A stretch of 33,320 nt of DNA, taken from contig DROJ01000332.1 of NCBI GenBank assembly GCA_011321935.1, forward strand, positions 1 to 33,320, in the 5' to 3' direction. The notes beneath the pieces were generated by a model. The model made no database searches, was not told the DNA's origin, and saw nothing but the letters and a program-made list of their open reading frames with translations. The stretch comes from Bacteroidota bacterium. GTDB lineage: Bacteria > Bacteroidota > Bacteroidia > Chitinophagales > Saprospiraceae. Positions 8,801 through 16,903 of the stretch are shown here, in pieces. Positions within the stretch are counted from its first letter, which is position 1. Every line of letters starts with the position of its first letter. A program made the position numbers and the translations under genes.

Positions 8801-10487
8801 CAAAATCTTCTCTTGATACATTATAGGCACCGATGTTGTAAACATTTTTCATCATCAAGTCCCAAGTCGGCAACTCAACGGGCTGAATGGTGCTTTTCAA
8901 CATTTTCACGAACAGTACATTTTGCGTGACCGAATCGGTTGCCCTTTCCTGGTCTTCTGCAATCTGCCCTACTTTATAAAACTTATCTTGGTAAAAATAT
9001 TCAAATGCAACCCCTACCACTTGATCAGGCTGGATGTTGATGTTCAACGAAACAAAACCCAGCTTGGGGTGATAGGTGAACTCTGTGGGCGACAATTGGC
9101 GTGCTGTCACTTTCTCGAAATCACGTCCTTGCTGTAAACCCATGCCCCTTAATACATTGACCACTTTGTCCACCTCTTTTGAATTTGGCGTATTCAAGAT
9201 GGTATTGTAAAGGTCGTTCGCCCTGTTTTCTGGCAGGGCGTTCAAGCCAGTAATGTCGGTGGCAAAAGGAGGGGTCCGCTCGTCTTGCTCAGGGTTGGTG
9301 AAGCGGCTTGTTTCGCCCAGATCAGCGAGGGCAACAATGTCGCGGATGTTCTCCGTCGAGTTGCGGGTGTCGGTCACCCATACCTGAATGTTTTTGATGT
9401 CAAAAAGAGACTTGATGGTGGGCAGTTCGCTCAGTGCTTCCTCAAAATGTTCGCGGTTGTAATGGGTGAGGAAAAAGTGGCGGTTCTCGTCGTACTCATC
9501 GGCTTTTACTTCAAATTCTTGAAATTGGCTGCCGCCCTCTAAGGTGATGGATTCGCGCTCCGATTTTTGTTGCGAAGCGACAAGGTTCAAGGTCAAGCGG
9601 CCGAATTGCAGTTCTGTTTTAATACCGAACAAACTCTGGCTGCCCTGTATCAAAGTGCCCCGCAGAGGCAGGCTCACGTTTCCCGCTTCTATTTTTTTGA
9701 TGATGTCGTCTTCGCCAAATGTTTCGGTATTGTAATCCAACTTCATGGTATTGTCGAAGTCGAAAGTTGCCTGGGTATTGTAGTTGGTATTCAGTTTTAG
9801 TTTTTCGCCGATGGAGCCGTCCACGTTCATCTGGATAGCCATGTCAAAATCGAAACCGCCCTGCCGTTGTTGCCGCTGGGGGAGGGTTGGGTTCAAGATG
9901 TTGTTGAACTCCACGCCAAAGGTCAGGTCAATGTTTCCTTGCGGTTTGATGTCCACTTCTGTGCCTCCAAAAAGGCGCTCGATCATCTGGTCCTTGATGT
10001 CGATTTTTGCCAGTGGGTCCAACCTGCCCGAAGTTCCCCGCCCTGTGCTTGAACCTGAAAGTGCATTAAAATATTCTTGCTCCTGCTGTCTGGCCTGATA
10101 CTCCATGTACTCATCGAAAGTCATGTAAGTAGGGGGGCGGAAATAGTCGCCGCCTATCGTTTCGGTAATGATGTAATTGCCCGTTTCGGGGTCGAACTCT
10201 ACTGTTTGCTCTACCGCCGCAGGGTCTTGCAGGTCGAAGGGGTTTTGGTTGGCATCGTTCAGGAAATCATCCTGCCGGTCGATGAGGGGGATCGTATCTG
10301 CTGGAGGGGAAGCTGTTTCCTGGAGCATGTTCTGCTCGGTGGGTTCAGTTTCGGTCTCGTTAGAGGCCAGTACATATTCGGGCGCAAAAGGGTTTTCTGG
10401 CATGTTGGTGCTTCCAAAAACGGAGGGGTTTTCAGCGAGCATCAAGAACACCAGCATACTAACAATAAGTAAAAATCTCTTCTTCAT
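2898..10487 (-). CDS. sprA: Cell-surface protein / T9SS outer-membrane translocon SprA
   Basis: ~2530-aa protein, signal peptide MKKRFLLIVSMLVFLMLAE at 10487; characteristic SprA blocks (NIDLTFGVEFNNILNPTLPQRQQRQGGFDFDMAIQMNV, GGVVYIDDFEGAVTPLNLTTPSVGVNGWMMSSVP, LEFWMMSPY) and aromatic C-terminal strand; adjacent to ruvA as in other Bacteroidota. Confidence 0.95.
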   Translation of the reverse strand: MKKRFLLIVSMLVFLMLAENPSVFGSTNMPENPFAPEYVLASNETETEPTEQNMLQETASPPADTIPLIDRQDDFLNDANQNPFDLQDPAAVEQTVEFDPETGNYIITETIGGDYFRPPTYMTFDEYMEYQARQQEQEYFNALSGSSTGRGTSGRLDPLAKIDIKDQMIERLFGGTEVDIKPQGNIDLTFGVEFNNILNPTLPQRQQRQGGFDFDMAIQMNVDGSIGEKLKLNTNYNTQATFDFDNTMKLDYNTETFGEDDIIKKIEAGNVSLPLRGTLIQGSQSLFGIKTELQFGRLTLNLVASQQKSERESITLEGGSQFQEFEVKADEYDENRHFFLTHYNREHFEEALSELPTIKSLFDIKNIQVWVTDTRNSTENIRDIVALADLGETSRFTNPEQDERTPPFATDITGLNALPENRANDLYNTILNTPNSKEVDKVVNVLRGMGLQQGRDFEKVTARQLSPTEFTYHPKLGFVSLNINIQPDQVVGVAFEYFYQDKFYKVGQIAEDQERATDSVTQNVLFVKMLKSTIQPVELPTWDLMMKNVYNIGAYNVSREDFELGVYYEDPGEGTKQFMPAAGISDKPLLRIFNLDQLNVQLDPQPDGVFDFVDGLTINTRNGRIMFPVLEPFGSSLASQLQPQDTAKFVYEQLYKQTLFNAREFQEFNRFTIKGSYKSSVSSEISLGAFNIPQGAVSVYSGGKKLEEGRDYEIDYQIGRVRILNDVYLNSGAPIRVEFEDNSLFGFQTKTMLGVRADYMVNKHLTLGGTYLHLFERPYTQKVNIGDDPINNRIYGFDVNYSNEAPWLTRLVDKIPLISTKEMSNINFTAETAVLKPGHARAINEDSPTEKNKGGVVYIDDFEGAVTPLNLTTPSVGVNGWMMSSVPRDDQDATDPIFPEAFLNDSLVAGMNRAHLSWYSIDRSSSGNDNGNPYGVVVQQTEIFPNRQNANQLGAALIRSLDLAYDPTRRGPYNYDPPTGSAFSAGLNPDGSLKDPETRWAGIMRQMTTNDFQSSNIEFLEFWMMSPYLDTTGAIAANPDAASGRMNGELIINFGNISEDIMPDSRKFFENGLPGPNTQGLRSTETNWGQIPLNPQITNNFDTDPDNRAAQDVGLDGLNDAGERVKFADYIAAIQSLSAPAIATITADPSNDNFRHYRSYSNGTSTLDRYDRFFGLEGNTPINQGESLTRSSTTLPDGEDLDGDRTVNETESYFEYRVPIVYDGLRGIDADANPFITETRVSNDDRRVWHRFRIPLNLLDSDPFFRKVGGIRDFRSIRFMRMYLKGFQQPVVLRFATLELVRSQWRRYTRELEEEPCFDFDETSFDINAVNIEENSEREPFGYTLPPGITREQALGVNISALQNEQALSLRVCNLEDGDARGVFKNLNLDMRVLKKLKMFLHAEDTKNCATNEPLQDGDLNVFIRLGSDINSNFYEYEIPITMSDPNTIVQERSDEYARVVWPDSNDITIDFDLLKKLKTIRNADPDATLGKLYEIKNMPGEKKTGAIFRIKGNPNLGLVKTVMVGIRNPVIGDDCLQNDEKSIEIWINELRAFGLDERGGVAGTARIDMQLADFMTLSGSVAASSIGFGPLDKQLADRQREKKLQYDIAGTAQLDKFLPEKTGLSVPFYFQYSKEVSTPQYDPYDLDLELDEKLKTEANPQQAKTDAQTVKTIKSYNFTNVRKQRTNTDKKPMPWDISNFTATYAFDETSQHDPIVESDVLTRRRGALDYNYTRKVKYIEPLKKVIKSKNLKFLKNMNFNPFPNSFAFSTDLDRKFNVTKHRFAGANPLYNTYYNKQFVWNRIYDLQWDITRNLKFQFNADNNAVIDEPDEIEMLERNQLPANDPLYISDIGKFRRDSIKKSLRDFGRTKHYQHNINATYKVPTKDIPFLDWVGLKASYKAGYGWDASSRTPTAIAQGNIINNSQDKTINGDLDFEKLYNYVPYLKKINSKPRRGRGSRGLRDASKGDKKNKRGSKADDKKSKKKNGDKGKDSDKKDKAGKNRSDRDKKKNKDKQPSKMERAFIRPLMAVRKLRLNYRESYTTVIPGYLPDSKLFGMQSFDAPGWGFVAGFQPNIDQKDWYTDKDYLYKNWQWISGDVTQPNPLLQTYKQEMDGKLTIEPFRKFRIDVDASRSKTRNHEEKFARNQILDPANPDNRSQTEMEHFAESDFGTFQVSYIGAFNTLFEKDLFGLFKTFSDARVGIANRLSSDPPGSHDDPDNAAQGYPRGYGRTHPDVLLPAFFAAYTGKDPGNIAVADDYLSNVLIKTKPAPNWRLTYDGLADLAPFKEYFRSISISHGYKGTMSVSSYRTNNSYDSTDPFLLVTEQTNDLEANPNLNYFSRFRIPDVQVQEQFSPLLGVDVRLKNDMSFKGEFSKRRTLALDLEGYMNETVGTDITVGFGYKIKEVELGFLTSKKKKKSRAKQKKDDKNKPGSSSRAGRRRTNEPGSLDITFDFSIRDDETNRYDLFYGTQDPTRGNKIITILPQATYQLNKQLSLRFFFDYRRQEPKTSEGYPTTNIRSGVTVRFSLE

Positions 10488-10813
10488 AATATTGCGGCAA
10501 GATGCCTTCTTTTTACGATTAGTGCGTGTGTCTTTTAAGGAAAAAACTGGAACATCTATTTGCATAAAAAAAATATTTAAACAAATGATGCACAGTCCTT
10601 AAGACGGTATTTAAAATGCAAAACAAATTGAAGCAGTGTTGATCGCAGCCTCAAGGAAAAGAGTCTGTTACGAAATGGAATCGGAATGGTTGAGCAAAGT
10701 TGAAACTAGTTTAATGCTTTTCGTAAAATCCTAACATACCTTTGATTTTGTTTGCACACGGAATGGTTCAAAAACGCTGAATTCCTGATTGATTTTTTGA
10801 GGGCCTATTATTT

Positions 10814-11002
10814 AACAGTTGTCGTGATTAGTGATTAGTGACCAGTGATTAGTAGATTAGTGATTAGTAGATTAGTGACCAGTTATAGTGAACAGTGTTG
10901 ATAATACCCAACCACTGGTCACTAATCACTGGTCACTGATCACTAATCACTGGTCACTGATCACTGATCACTGATCACTGGTCACTGATCACGACAACTG
11001 TT
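10814..11002. repeat. Heptamer-repeat tract (TGATTAG/TGACCAG/TGATCAG) organised as a long imperfect inverted repeat that includes the ruvA 3' end
   Basis: Outer arms aacagttgtcgtgat (10814-10828) and atcacgacaactgtt (10988-11002); interior made of gattagtg/gaccagtg units on the left and cactaatc/cactggtc on the right. Confidence 0.9.
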
Positions 11003-11579
11003 TGAGTGCCAACCGGATGAGGTCTTCCACATTTGAAACACCGGGGTCGGCCTGCAAAACTTTGTTGAGTGCCTTTTGTGCCTGTATCTTATTGACCTGC
11101 AAGGACATCAGGGCTGATAACGCATCCTGTCTCATTGTATTGTTTGCCGCAGCAATGGGAACAGTCACGCCGCCACCTGATTTTATCAATTTGTTTTTCA
11201 GGTCCAAAATAATCTGCTTGGCCGTCTTGTTGCCGATACCTTTTACCTTTTTCAATGCCGCTTCGTTTTCGGAAATAATGGCTGCCCGGAGTTCATCGGG
11301 CATCATGGTGGAAAGCACGATCTGGGCAGTAGAAGGCCCGACGCCTGAAACAGAGATCAAATGCACGAAAAGGTTGCGTTCGTCGTCGTCGGCAAAACCG
11401 TAAAGTGTCTGGGAATCTTCTTTTACATGGAAATAAGTAAGGATCTTTACATGTTCCAGCTTTTCTACCCTTGAATAAGTGTTCAAGCTGATGTGGACCC
11501 GATAGCCGACCCCGTTTGCCTCTACCACTATATAGGTGGGTGCTTTGAACGTGATGTTGCCCTTGATGTAAGTTATCAT
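10989..11579 (-). CDS. ruvA: Holliday junction branch migration protein RuvA
   Basis: MITYIKGNITFKAPTYIVVEANGVGYRVHIS N-terminus, HhH motifs LISVSGVGPSTAQIVLS and LKKVKGIGNKTAKQIILDLKNKL. Confidence 0.96.
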   Translation of the reverse strand: MITYIKGNITFKAPTYIVVEANGVGYRVHISLNTYSRVEKLEHVKILTYFHVKEDSQTLYGFADDDERNLFVHLISVSGVGPSTAQIVLSTMMPDELRAAIISENEAALKKVKGIGNKTAKQIILDLKNKLIKSGGGVTVPIAAANNTMRQDALSALMSLQVNKIQAQKALNKVLQADPGVSNVEDLIRLALKQLS

Positions 11580-11590
11580 TTTGGTAAACG

Positions 11591-12874
11591 GTGATTTTTA
11601 TAACTTGGCTTTTTGATTTGCGGCGCGAAATTACACATTTCGCATGTGGGGGTGGGAACGAATTGCCGGCCTATCGGAAAGCTGTTTTTAATAAAATAAA
11701 TATACTCTTGGCACCAACCTATCCAATTTTAGAGGTCAACTTATCTGCTTTGCGCCACAACTTGCAGCTTCATCAAAGCTTTCTCCTTCCAAGTACCAAA
11801 ACGATGGTCATGGTAAAGGCAAATGCTTATGGCAGCGGCAGCGTGGCAGTGGGCAGGTTTCTTGAAAAACAGCGAGTTGACTATCTCGGGGTGGCTTTCG
11901 TCCACGAAGGAGTAACATTGCGCAAGGCCGGCATCCAACTGCCCATCCTCGTGCTCAACCCTGCCGAAACAGCTTTCGGGACAATGTTGGAATTTGGGCT
12001 GGAGCCCGAAATATATAGCCTCGGCCTGCTGAAAGAATTCCTCTCTTTTGTCAAGTCAAAAAAGAGGCCCTCCCCCGCTGCCGGAAAATTTTTGATCCAT
12101 TTAAAATTGGACACGGGCATGCACCGCCTCGGATTTGAAGAAAGTGATTTGGAAAAATTGAATGCGCTCCTGACCGCCAACAACAAAACCATAACCGTTC
12201 GATCTATCTTTTCCCACCTTGCTGCCACCGAAGCCGTTGCCCACGACGATTTCACAAAAAACCAAATTGCTTTTTTTAATAAAATGTATAAAATACTGGC
12301 CAAAGAACTGGGCTATTGCCCCTTGCGCCACGTGCTCAATTCCGGGGGCATTGTCCGTTTCCCAACTTTCCAAATGGACATGGTTCGGCTGGGCATCGGC
12401 ATTTATGGAACAGGCCCGAGCGGGAAAATCCAAAAAGAACTACAAACAGTAAACACCCTCAAAGCTGCCGTTTCACAAATAAAAAAAATCAAAAAAGGAC
12501 AGACCGTCGGATATGGCAGGGCGGGGGCCGCAAAAGAAAACATGCGCATCGCCACCCTCAACATCGGCTATGCCGACGGGCTGCCGAGAAAGGCAGGGAA
12601 CGGCCGTTTCAGTGTTTTGATAAATGGCCAGAAAGCGCCAACCTTCGGCAATGTCTGCATGGACATGACGATGGTGGATATTTCCAAAATAAAAAAAGTG
12701 AGGGCAGGCGACGAGGCACTTATTTTTGGGAAAGATGGGTTCGGCAATGAACTGCCCGTCTCGGAACTGGCACAAAGCATGGAGACCATTCCATACGAAA
12801 TTTTCACTTCTGTTTCGGCGCGGGTGAAGCGGGTTTATATGGAGGGGCAGAGCGAAAACTTGGAGGTTTTTTGA
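11591..12874 (+). CDS. alr: Alanine racemase (PLP-dependent); annotated N-terminus doubtful
   Basis: LEVNLSALRHNLQLH, PLP-lysine motif MVMVKANAYGSG, HLKLDTGMHRLGF, VGYGRAGAAKENMRIATLNIGYADGLPR. First ~39 aa of the ORF do not look like Alr; an in-frame TTG at 11708 just before PTYPILEVNL is a plausible start. Confidence 0.93.
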   Translation: MIFITWLFDLRREITHFACGGGNELPAYRKAVFNKINILLAPTYPILEVNLSALRHNLQLHQSFLLPSTKTMVMVKANAYGSGSVAVGRFLEKQRVDYLGVAFVHEGVTLRKAGIQLPILVLNPAETAFGTMLEFGLEPEIYSLGLLKEFLSFVKSKKRPSPAAGKFLIHLKLDTGMHRLGFEESDLEKLNALLTANNKTITVRSIFSHLAATEAVAHDDFTKNQIAFFNKMYKILAKELGYCPLRHVLNSGGIVRFPTFQMDMVRLGIGIYGTGPSGKIQKELQTVNTLKAAVSQIKKIKKGQTVGYGRAGAAKENMRIATLNIGYADGLPRKAGNGRFSVLINGQKAPTFGNVCMDMTMVDISKIKKVRAGDEALIFGKDGFGNELPVSELAQSMETIPYEIFTSVSARVKRVYMEGQSENLEVF

Positions 12875-12887
12875 ACCTCCAAGTTTT
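12855..12887 (+). terminator. Hairpin overlapping the last codons and stop codon of alr
   Basis: aaaacttggaggtt ttttg aacctccaagtttt, 14-bp perfect stem ending in a T run; the TGA stop (12872-12874) lies at the loop. Confidence 0.7.
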
Positions 12888-12949
12888 TAACCTGTCCCTC
12901 CTCCACCTTGCAGCCCAAACCCCTTCATGTTCCCATTTGTTTAAAAAAA

Positions 12950-13495
12950 ATGCAGCCAAAAACAATTGTCATAACCGGCCCGGAGTCAACTGGCAAAACA
13001 ACATTGGCCGGGCAGTTGGCAGCACATTTCAAAACTGTTTGGGTGCCTGAATTTGCCCGCTCCTATATCTCTGGTTTAGATCGGCAGTATATAGAAAATG
13101 ACCTGCTGGAAATTGCCAAAGGGCAGTTGCTGCAAGAAAATAAAATGAAGGAAAAAGCAGGCGGGGTTTTGTTCTTGGACACTAGTCTTGAAGTGCTGAA
13201 AATATGGTCGGGATATAAATACGGCCGTTGCCACCCTTTTATTTTGGACCAGTTAAAAGCACAAAAGCACCGTTTGTATTTATTGTGCGAACCGGATATA
13301 AAATGGGAAAAAGACCCCCAAAGAGAAAACCCGGATGACCGGCAAAAATTATTTGAACTATATGTGCAAGAATTAACCCAGCAAAACACTAACTTTGTGA
13401 AGATCAGCGGGATCGGAAACACCCGGTTTAAAAATGCCCTTCACTATGTCAGACAATATTTATCTATCCATGCAAAAACCGATGCTGCACAGTAG
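12950..13495 (+). CDS. NadR-like AAA ATPase / nicotinamide-nucleotide-type kinase
   Basis: Walker A GPESTGKTTL, VPEFARSYI, LFLDTSLEVLKIWSGYKYG, LLCEPDIKWEKDPQRENPDDR match the kinase domain of NadR-type proteins; start chosen at MQPKTIVITG. Confidence 0.85.
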   Translation: MQPKTIVITGPESTGKTTLAGQLAAHFKTVWVPEFARSYISGLDRQYIENDLLEIAKGQLLQENKMKEKAGGVLFLDTSLEVLKIWSGYKYGRCHPFILDQLKAQKHRLYLLCEPDIKWEKDPQRENPDDRQKLFELYVQELTQQNTNFVKISGIGNTRFKNALHYVRQYLSIHAKTDAAQ

Positions 13496-13889
13496 CTATC
13501 CGGTCATATTATTTGATGGCGTGTGCAACTTCTGCAACGACACCATTAACTCCATCATCAAGTTGGACAAAAAAAATGTTTTCAAATTTGCCCCCCTGCA
13601 ATCTGAAATGGGGCAGCGGATGCTCGAAGCCTACAACCGTTCCACCGAAGATTTCAACTCGGTCGTGCTTATCTGCGACGGCAACCTCTACACTAAATCG
13701 GACGCTGCCCTGCAGACCTTTAAACACCTCGGAGGCCCCTGGCGCTACCTGCGCATATTTTCGGTGGTGCCCCGCCCCGTCCGCAATGCCGTTTATGATT
13801 TTATTGCCAAAAACAGGTACAAATGGTTTGGCAAAAAAGAGCAGTGCATGGTGCCTACCCCAGATATAAAAGCAAGGTTTTTGGACTGA
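13470..13889 (+). CDS. DCC-family thiol-disulfide oxidoreductase-like protein (DUF393)
   Basis: VILFDGVCNFCNDTI (DGxCxxC) and KFAPLQSE motifs, WRYLRIFSVVPRPVRNAVYDFIAKNRYKWFGKKEQCMVP tail. Confidence 0.9.
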   Translation: MQKPMLHSSYPVILFDGVCNFCNDTINSIIKLDKKNVFKFAPLQSEMGQRMLEAYNRSTEDFNSVVLICDGNLYTKSDAALQTFKHLGGPWRYLRIFSVVPRPVRNAVYDFIAKNRYKWFGKKEQCMVPTPDIKARFLD

Positions 13890-13990
13890 TGGCTGCCGCC
13901 CGATTCCTGACTGCCGACAGGCAATTGGGGAGGCTGATCAAAAACAGCAATCCCTAAAAAAACGGGCATCAAAATATTATGAACAATTGA

Positions 13991-14317
13991 GGTATTGTTC
14001 CCTGCCTGCCCAAAACAAGAAGGGGCTGCAACTGTGGTCGCAACTGTTCAATATCAGTTGGGCTTGAAAAAGCCATTTCCCTGCCAGTACAACCCAACTC
14101 AACTTCGGGTATAGCATATATCCCATCGGACAAAATCATTGGTTCGGAAGTTTTGGTAAATATATACGTTACGAGAGGACGGCTAATGAGCCAATCATCT
14201 AAAACAATAAACCAAGCCAATTTGGAAATTGACCTTTCAGGCTTCAGTCCAGGAGTTTACTTTGCTCAGATAATAGATGACGACCGTTCATTTATTTCTA
14301 AAATAATCCTCCAGTAA
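13991..14317 (+). pseudogene. Orphan T9SS type A C-terminal sorting domain (cargo gene remnant)
   Basis: Open frame without an early start reading ...CSISVGLEKAISLPVQPNSTSGIAYIPSDKIIGSEVLVNIYVTRGRLMSQSSKTINQANLEIDLSGFSPGVYFAQIIDDDRSFISKIILQ*, a recognisable Por-secretion-type tail; preceded in frame by a stop at 13988. Confidence 0.8.
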
Positions 14318-14330
14318 ACCATATAAAACA

Positions 14331-14363
14331 GGGGCCAGTTGCATTAATTCAACTGGCCCTTTA
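14331..14363 (+). terminator. Rho-independent terminator after the orphan CTD
   Basis: gggccagttg cattaatt caactggccc tttatt. Confidence 0.75.
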
Positions 14364-14381
14364 TTGATCAAATCAATTATC

Positions 14382-15383
14382 ATGAAAACAACCTCAATAA
14401 TTTTTGTTTTATTGTTTTTATTAAATCATTGCTTGGCGCAAGGCATATTTGCTGCCGATATTCATGTTAATGTGTCTAATGGCGCAGATGGAATTTATGT
14501 AACTACATTCGTTTCAACGTTCACCCAAGAAGAGGCCCAGCCATTTATCCTAATTGATTATGGTGATGGAACGGAAGATGTATTGTTCGGTCAAAATTTT
14601 GAACTATATACTGGTTATTATCAAAACGAATACTATATGGGGCATCATTTTTATCAAGATACAGGCATGTACACCATTACCTATATTGACAGTTCTTGGA
14701 TAGATGGCGTAACCAATATGGAGGACTCCGGCAATCAACCTTTCAAAATGACCGCCGATGTACTCATTAGCAATGAAAGCGGCTTTACTACAAATCAATC
14801 TGTCTTTTTCAGCTCGACTGCGGATTTTATACTATACGAAGACAATGGGATAATCAGCCATCCTGTTATTCCTGTCGATTTTCAAGTAGATACCATTGTC
14901 CAGCGCTTTGTGGATATAGATGTCCCTGGGTATTATCTGCCAGAGGCAACGGATACCCTGGCCTGCTGCCTCGTATGGGACAGGCCGACAGAACCCGGTA
15001 GGTATGTCTTCGGTTTTGATTTTGAGGACTGGCGCTACGGGAGGATGATGAGCAGAGTACAACGCTATATCACCGTGGAAGTAGATTCCGTCATAATAAC
15101 CGACAGTAAAGAACAGACGCTTGATGATAACAGCTTCTCCGTATTTCCGAACCCGGCCGATACCGATCTCCGCATATTTTTCAGGGGGGCTTATATATTG
15201 GGCGCCCAACATTCCATCAGCATTGCCGATGCATTGGGAAGATGTCTGTTCCAAAAAACAATCGGGCTGATAGAATATGGCAGTGGTATTACAATCGACG
15301 TGGGCAGTTGGCTGTCCGGTCTGTATATTATCAGTTTTAAGGTTGATGGACATATATGGTCGGAGAAAATAATTGTTTATTGA
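14382..15383 (+). CDS. T9SS type A sorting domain-containing secreted protein
   Basis: Signal peptide MKTTSIIFVLLFLLNHCLAQG; C-terminal FSVFPNPADTDLRIFFRG...LGRCLFQKTIG...IDVGSWLSGLYIISFKVDGHIWSEKIIVY. Confidence 0.85.
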   Translation: MKTTSIIFVLLFLLNHCLAQGIFAADIHVNVSNGADGIYVTTFVSTFTQEEAQPFILIDYGDGTEDVLFGQNFELYTGYYQNEYYMGHHFYQDTGMYTITYIDSSWIDGVTNMEDSGNQPFKMTADVLISNESGFTTNQSVFFSSTADFILYEDNGIISHPVIPVDFQVDTIVQRFVDIDVPGYYLPEATDTLACCLVWDRPTEPGRYVFGFDFEDWRYGRMMSRVQRYITVEVDSVIITDSKEQTLDDNSFSVFPNPADTDLRIFFRGAYILGAQHSISIADALGRCLFQKTIGLIEYGSGITIDVGSWLSGLYIISFKVDGHIWSEKIIVY

Positions 15384-15470
15384 TGAAGGGACTAATTCAG
15401 GTCAAAGTTCATTTTTTTTTCAAAACCAGCCCGGTTTGGGCTATGTTTTGATCGCCCGCAAATCTATGTC

Positions 15471-16898
15471 ATGAAACATTCAATTATTATAATACTATTT
15501 CTTTCGGCCAGCACCACTGCCAAGGCCCAACTCTGGGAACAAGTGGGCGGCCCAGAATGGTGGGGCGCGGGCGCCATGTACAGCGACACCCTGACCAATT
15601 CGCTTTATATCGGCGGCATCTTCCTTTGGCCCGGGGATACCGTGCGGGGCATCTTCAGGTACGATGGCAATGAATGGGAGACCGTGGCGGCATTCGACAA
15701 ATATTCATCTTTTGATTGGAGGGGGGCATTGACCAGGTATCAAGGTAAGATCATTTACGGCGGCTATTTCCGCTTGTTCGATGATGTCTTCCCGACCAAC
15801 ATTGCTGCATGGAACGGTACGGGATGGGAGCCAATGGGGGCTACTTCCGAGGGGCTTTTATGGGGCCCGGTTCATGCCTTTTATGACTGGCAAGGCAGCT
15901 TGGTTGTCGGGGGGCAGGTGATATATGTGGATTCGGTAAGGGTGGATGGCATCGCAAGATGGGACGGCTCAGAATGGGACCCTTTGGGCACGGACATGTT
16001 TCTGGACGCTTTCAATAGAGAGGTGACCGCCATTGAGGAGTACCACGGTGAGTTATATATGGGGGGGAGGATCACCATGTCCGTGCCCGGTCCGTTTTCG
16101 CCGCACAGCTATGGGTTGGCAAAGTGGGACGGGGAAAAGTGGAAGCCTGTCGGGTACGGTGGTTTGGGGCCATGGTCTCCAATTTGTGGAATTTCTTCTG
16201 TGAATGCCCTAGCAACCTTTCAGGGCGAGCTCTATATAGGAGGTTGTTTCCCATTACTCCCAGTATATGAACCGGGTACCAACTTCCCCATCGCCACAGC
16301 ATTAGTGAAATGGAACGGAACCGAATACCGGGCATTGGGAGCGGAAGAACCCTACGTAATTGATATGGTCGTTTTTAATGAAGAACTGTACGTAGTGGGA
16401 GAGTTTGATTCCCATTCAGAGGTCGGGGAGACCAATGTGTTCAAATGGGACGGCAGTCGGTGGTGCAGCCTGGGCAGTATATTCAACGGGCCGATACACC
16501 ACATCGGGATACACAATGGGGAACTGTACGTTTCGGGCGGTTTTACCCATATAAACGGCGAGCCTTTTCGGGGCGTCGTGAAATGGGTCGGCGGTGATTA
16601 TACAGCAGCATGCGGCACTCCCGTGGCAACGGACGAGCCGCTGCCTAAAAGGGACGGTTTTGTTATTTCCCCCAACCCTGCCGGGGAAAAAATAAGCCTT
16701 TCCTTTTCCAATCCTATATTCCAAAAAAATACAAACCTGAAAGTGTTCGATACGCTGGGACATATTGTTTTTAAAAAAAACAACCTGAAAAATATAGACG
16801 GATATATAATAGAAGTGAGCAGTTGGCCGCCGGGCGTATATTTTATGAATATGGAAGTTGATGGGCAGGCATGGACGAAAAAAATAATAATACAATAA
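15471..16898 (+). CDS. T9SS-secreted repeat (propeller-like) protein
   Basis: Signal peptide, repeated WDGxxWxPLG / LYIGGxF units typical of beta-propeller-like repeats, C-terminal ISPNPAGEKISLSFSNPIFQKN...SSWPPGVYFMNMEVDGQAWTKKIIIQ sorting domain. Confidence 0.85.
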   Translation: MKHSIIIILFLSASTTAKAQLWEQVGGPEWWGAGAMYSDTLTNSLYIGGIFLWPGDTVRGIFRYDGNEWETVAAFDKYSSFDWRGALTRYQGKIIYGGYFRLFDDVFPTNIAAWNGTGWEPMGATSEGLLWGPVHAFYDWQGSLVVGGQVIYVDSVRVDGIARWDGSEWDPLGTDMFLDAFNREVTAIEEYHGELYMGGRITMSVPGPFSPHSYGLAKWDGEKWKPVGYGGLGPWSPICGISSVNALATFQGELYIGGCFPLLPVYEPGTNFPIATALVKWNGTEYRALGAEEPYVIDMVVFNEELYVVGEFDSHSEVGETNVFKWDGSRWCSLGSIFNGPIHHIGIHNGELYVSGGFTHINGEPFRGVVKWVGGDYTAACGTPVATDEPLPKRDGFVISPNPAGEKISLSFSNPIFQKNTNLKVFDTLGHIVFKKNNLKNIDGYIIEVSSWPPGVYFMNMEVDGQAWTKKIIIQ

Positions 16899-16903
16899 TA
16901 CCG

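Noticed and set aside
13969-14220. 83-aa minus-strand ORF
   Set aside because: Antisense to the orphan T9SS sorting domain, which is the better-supported reading.
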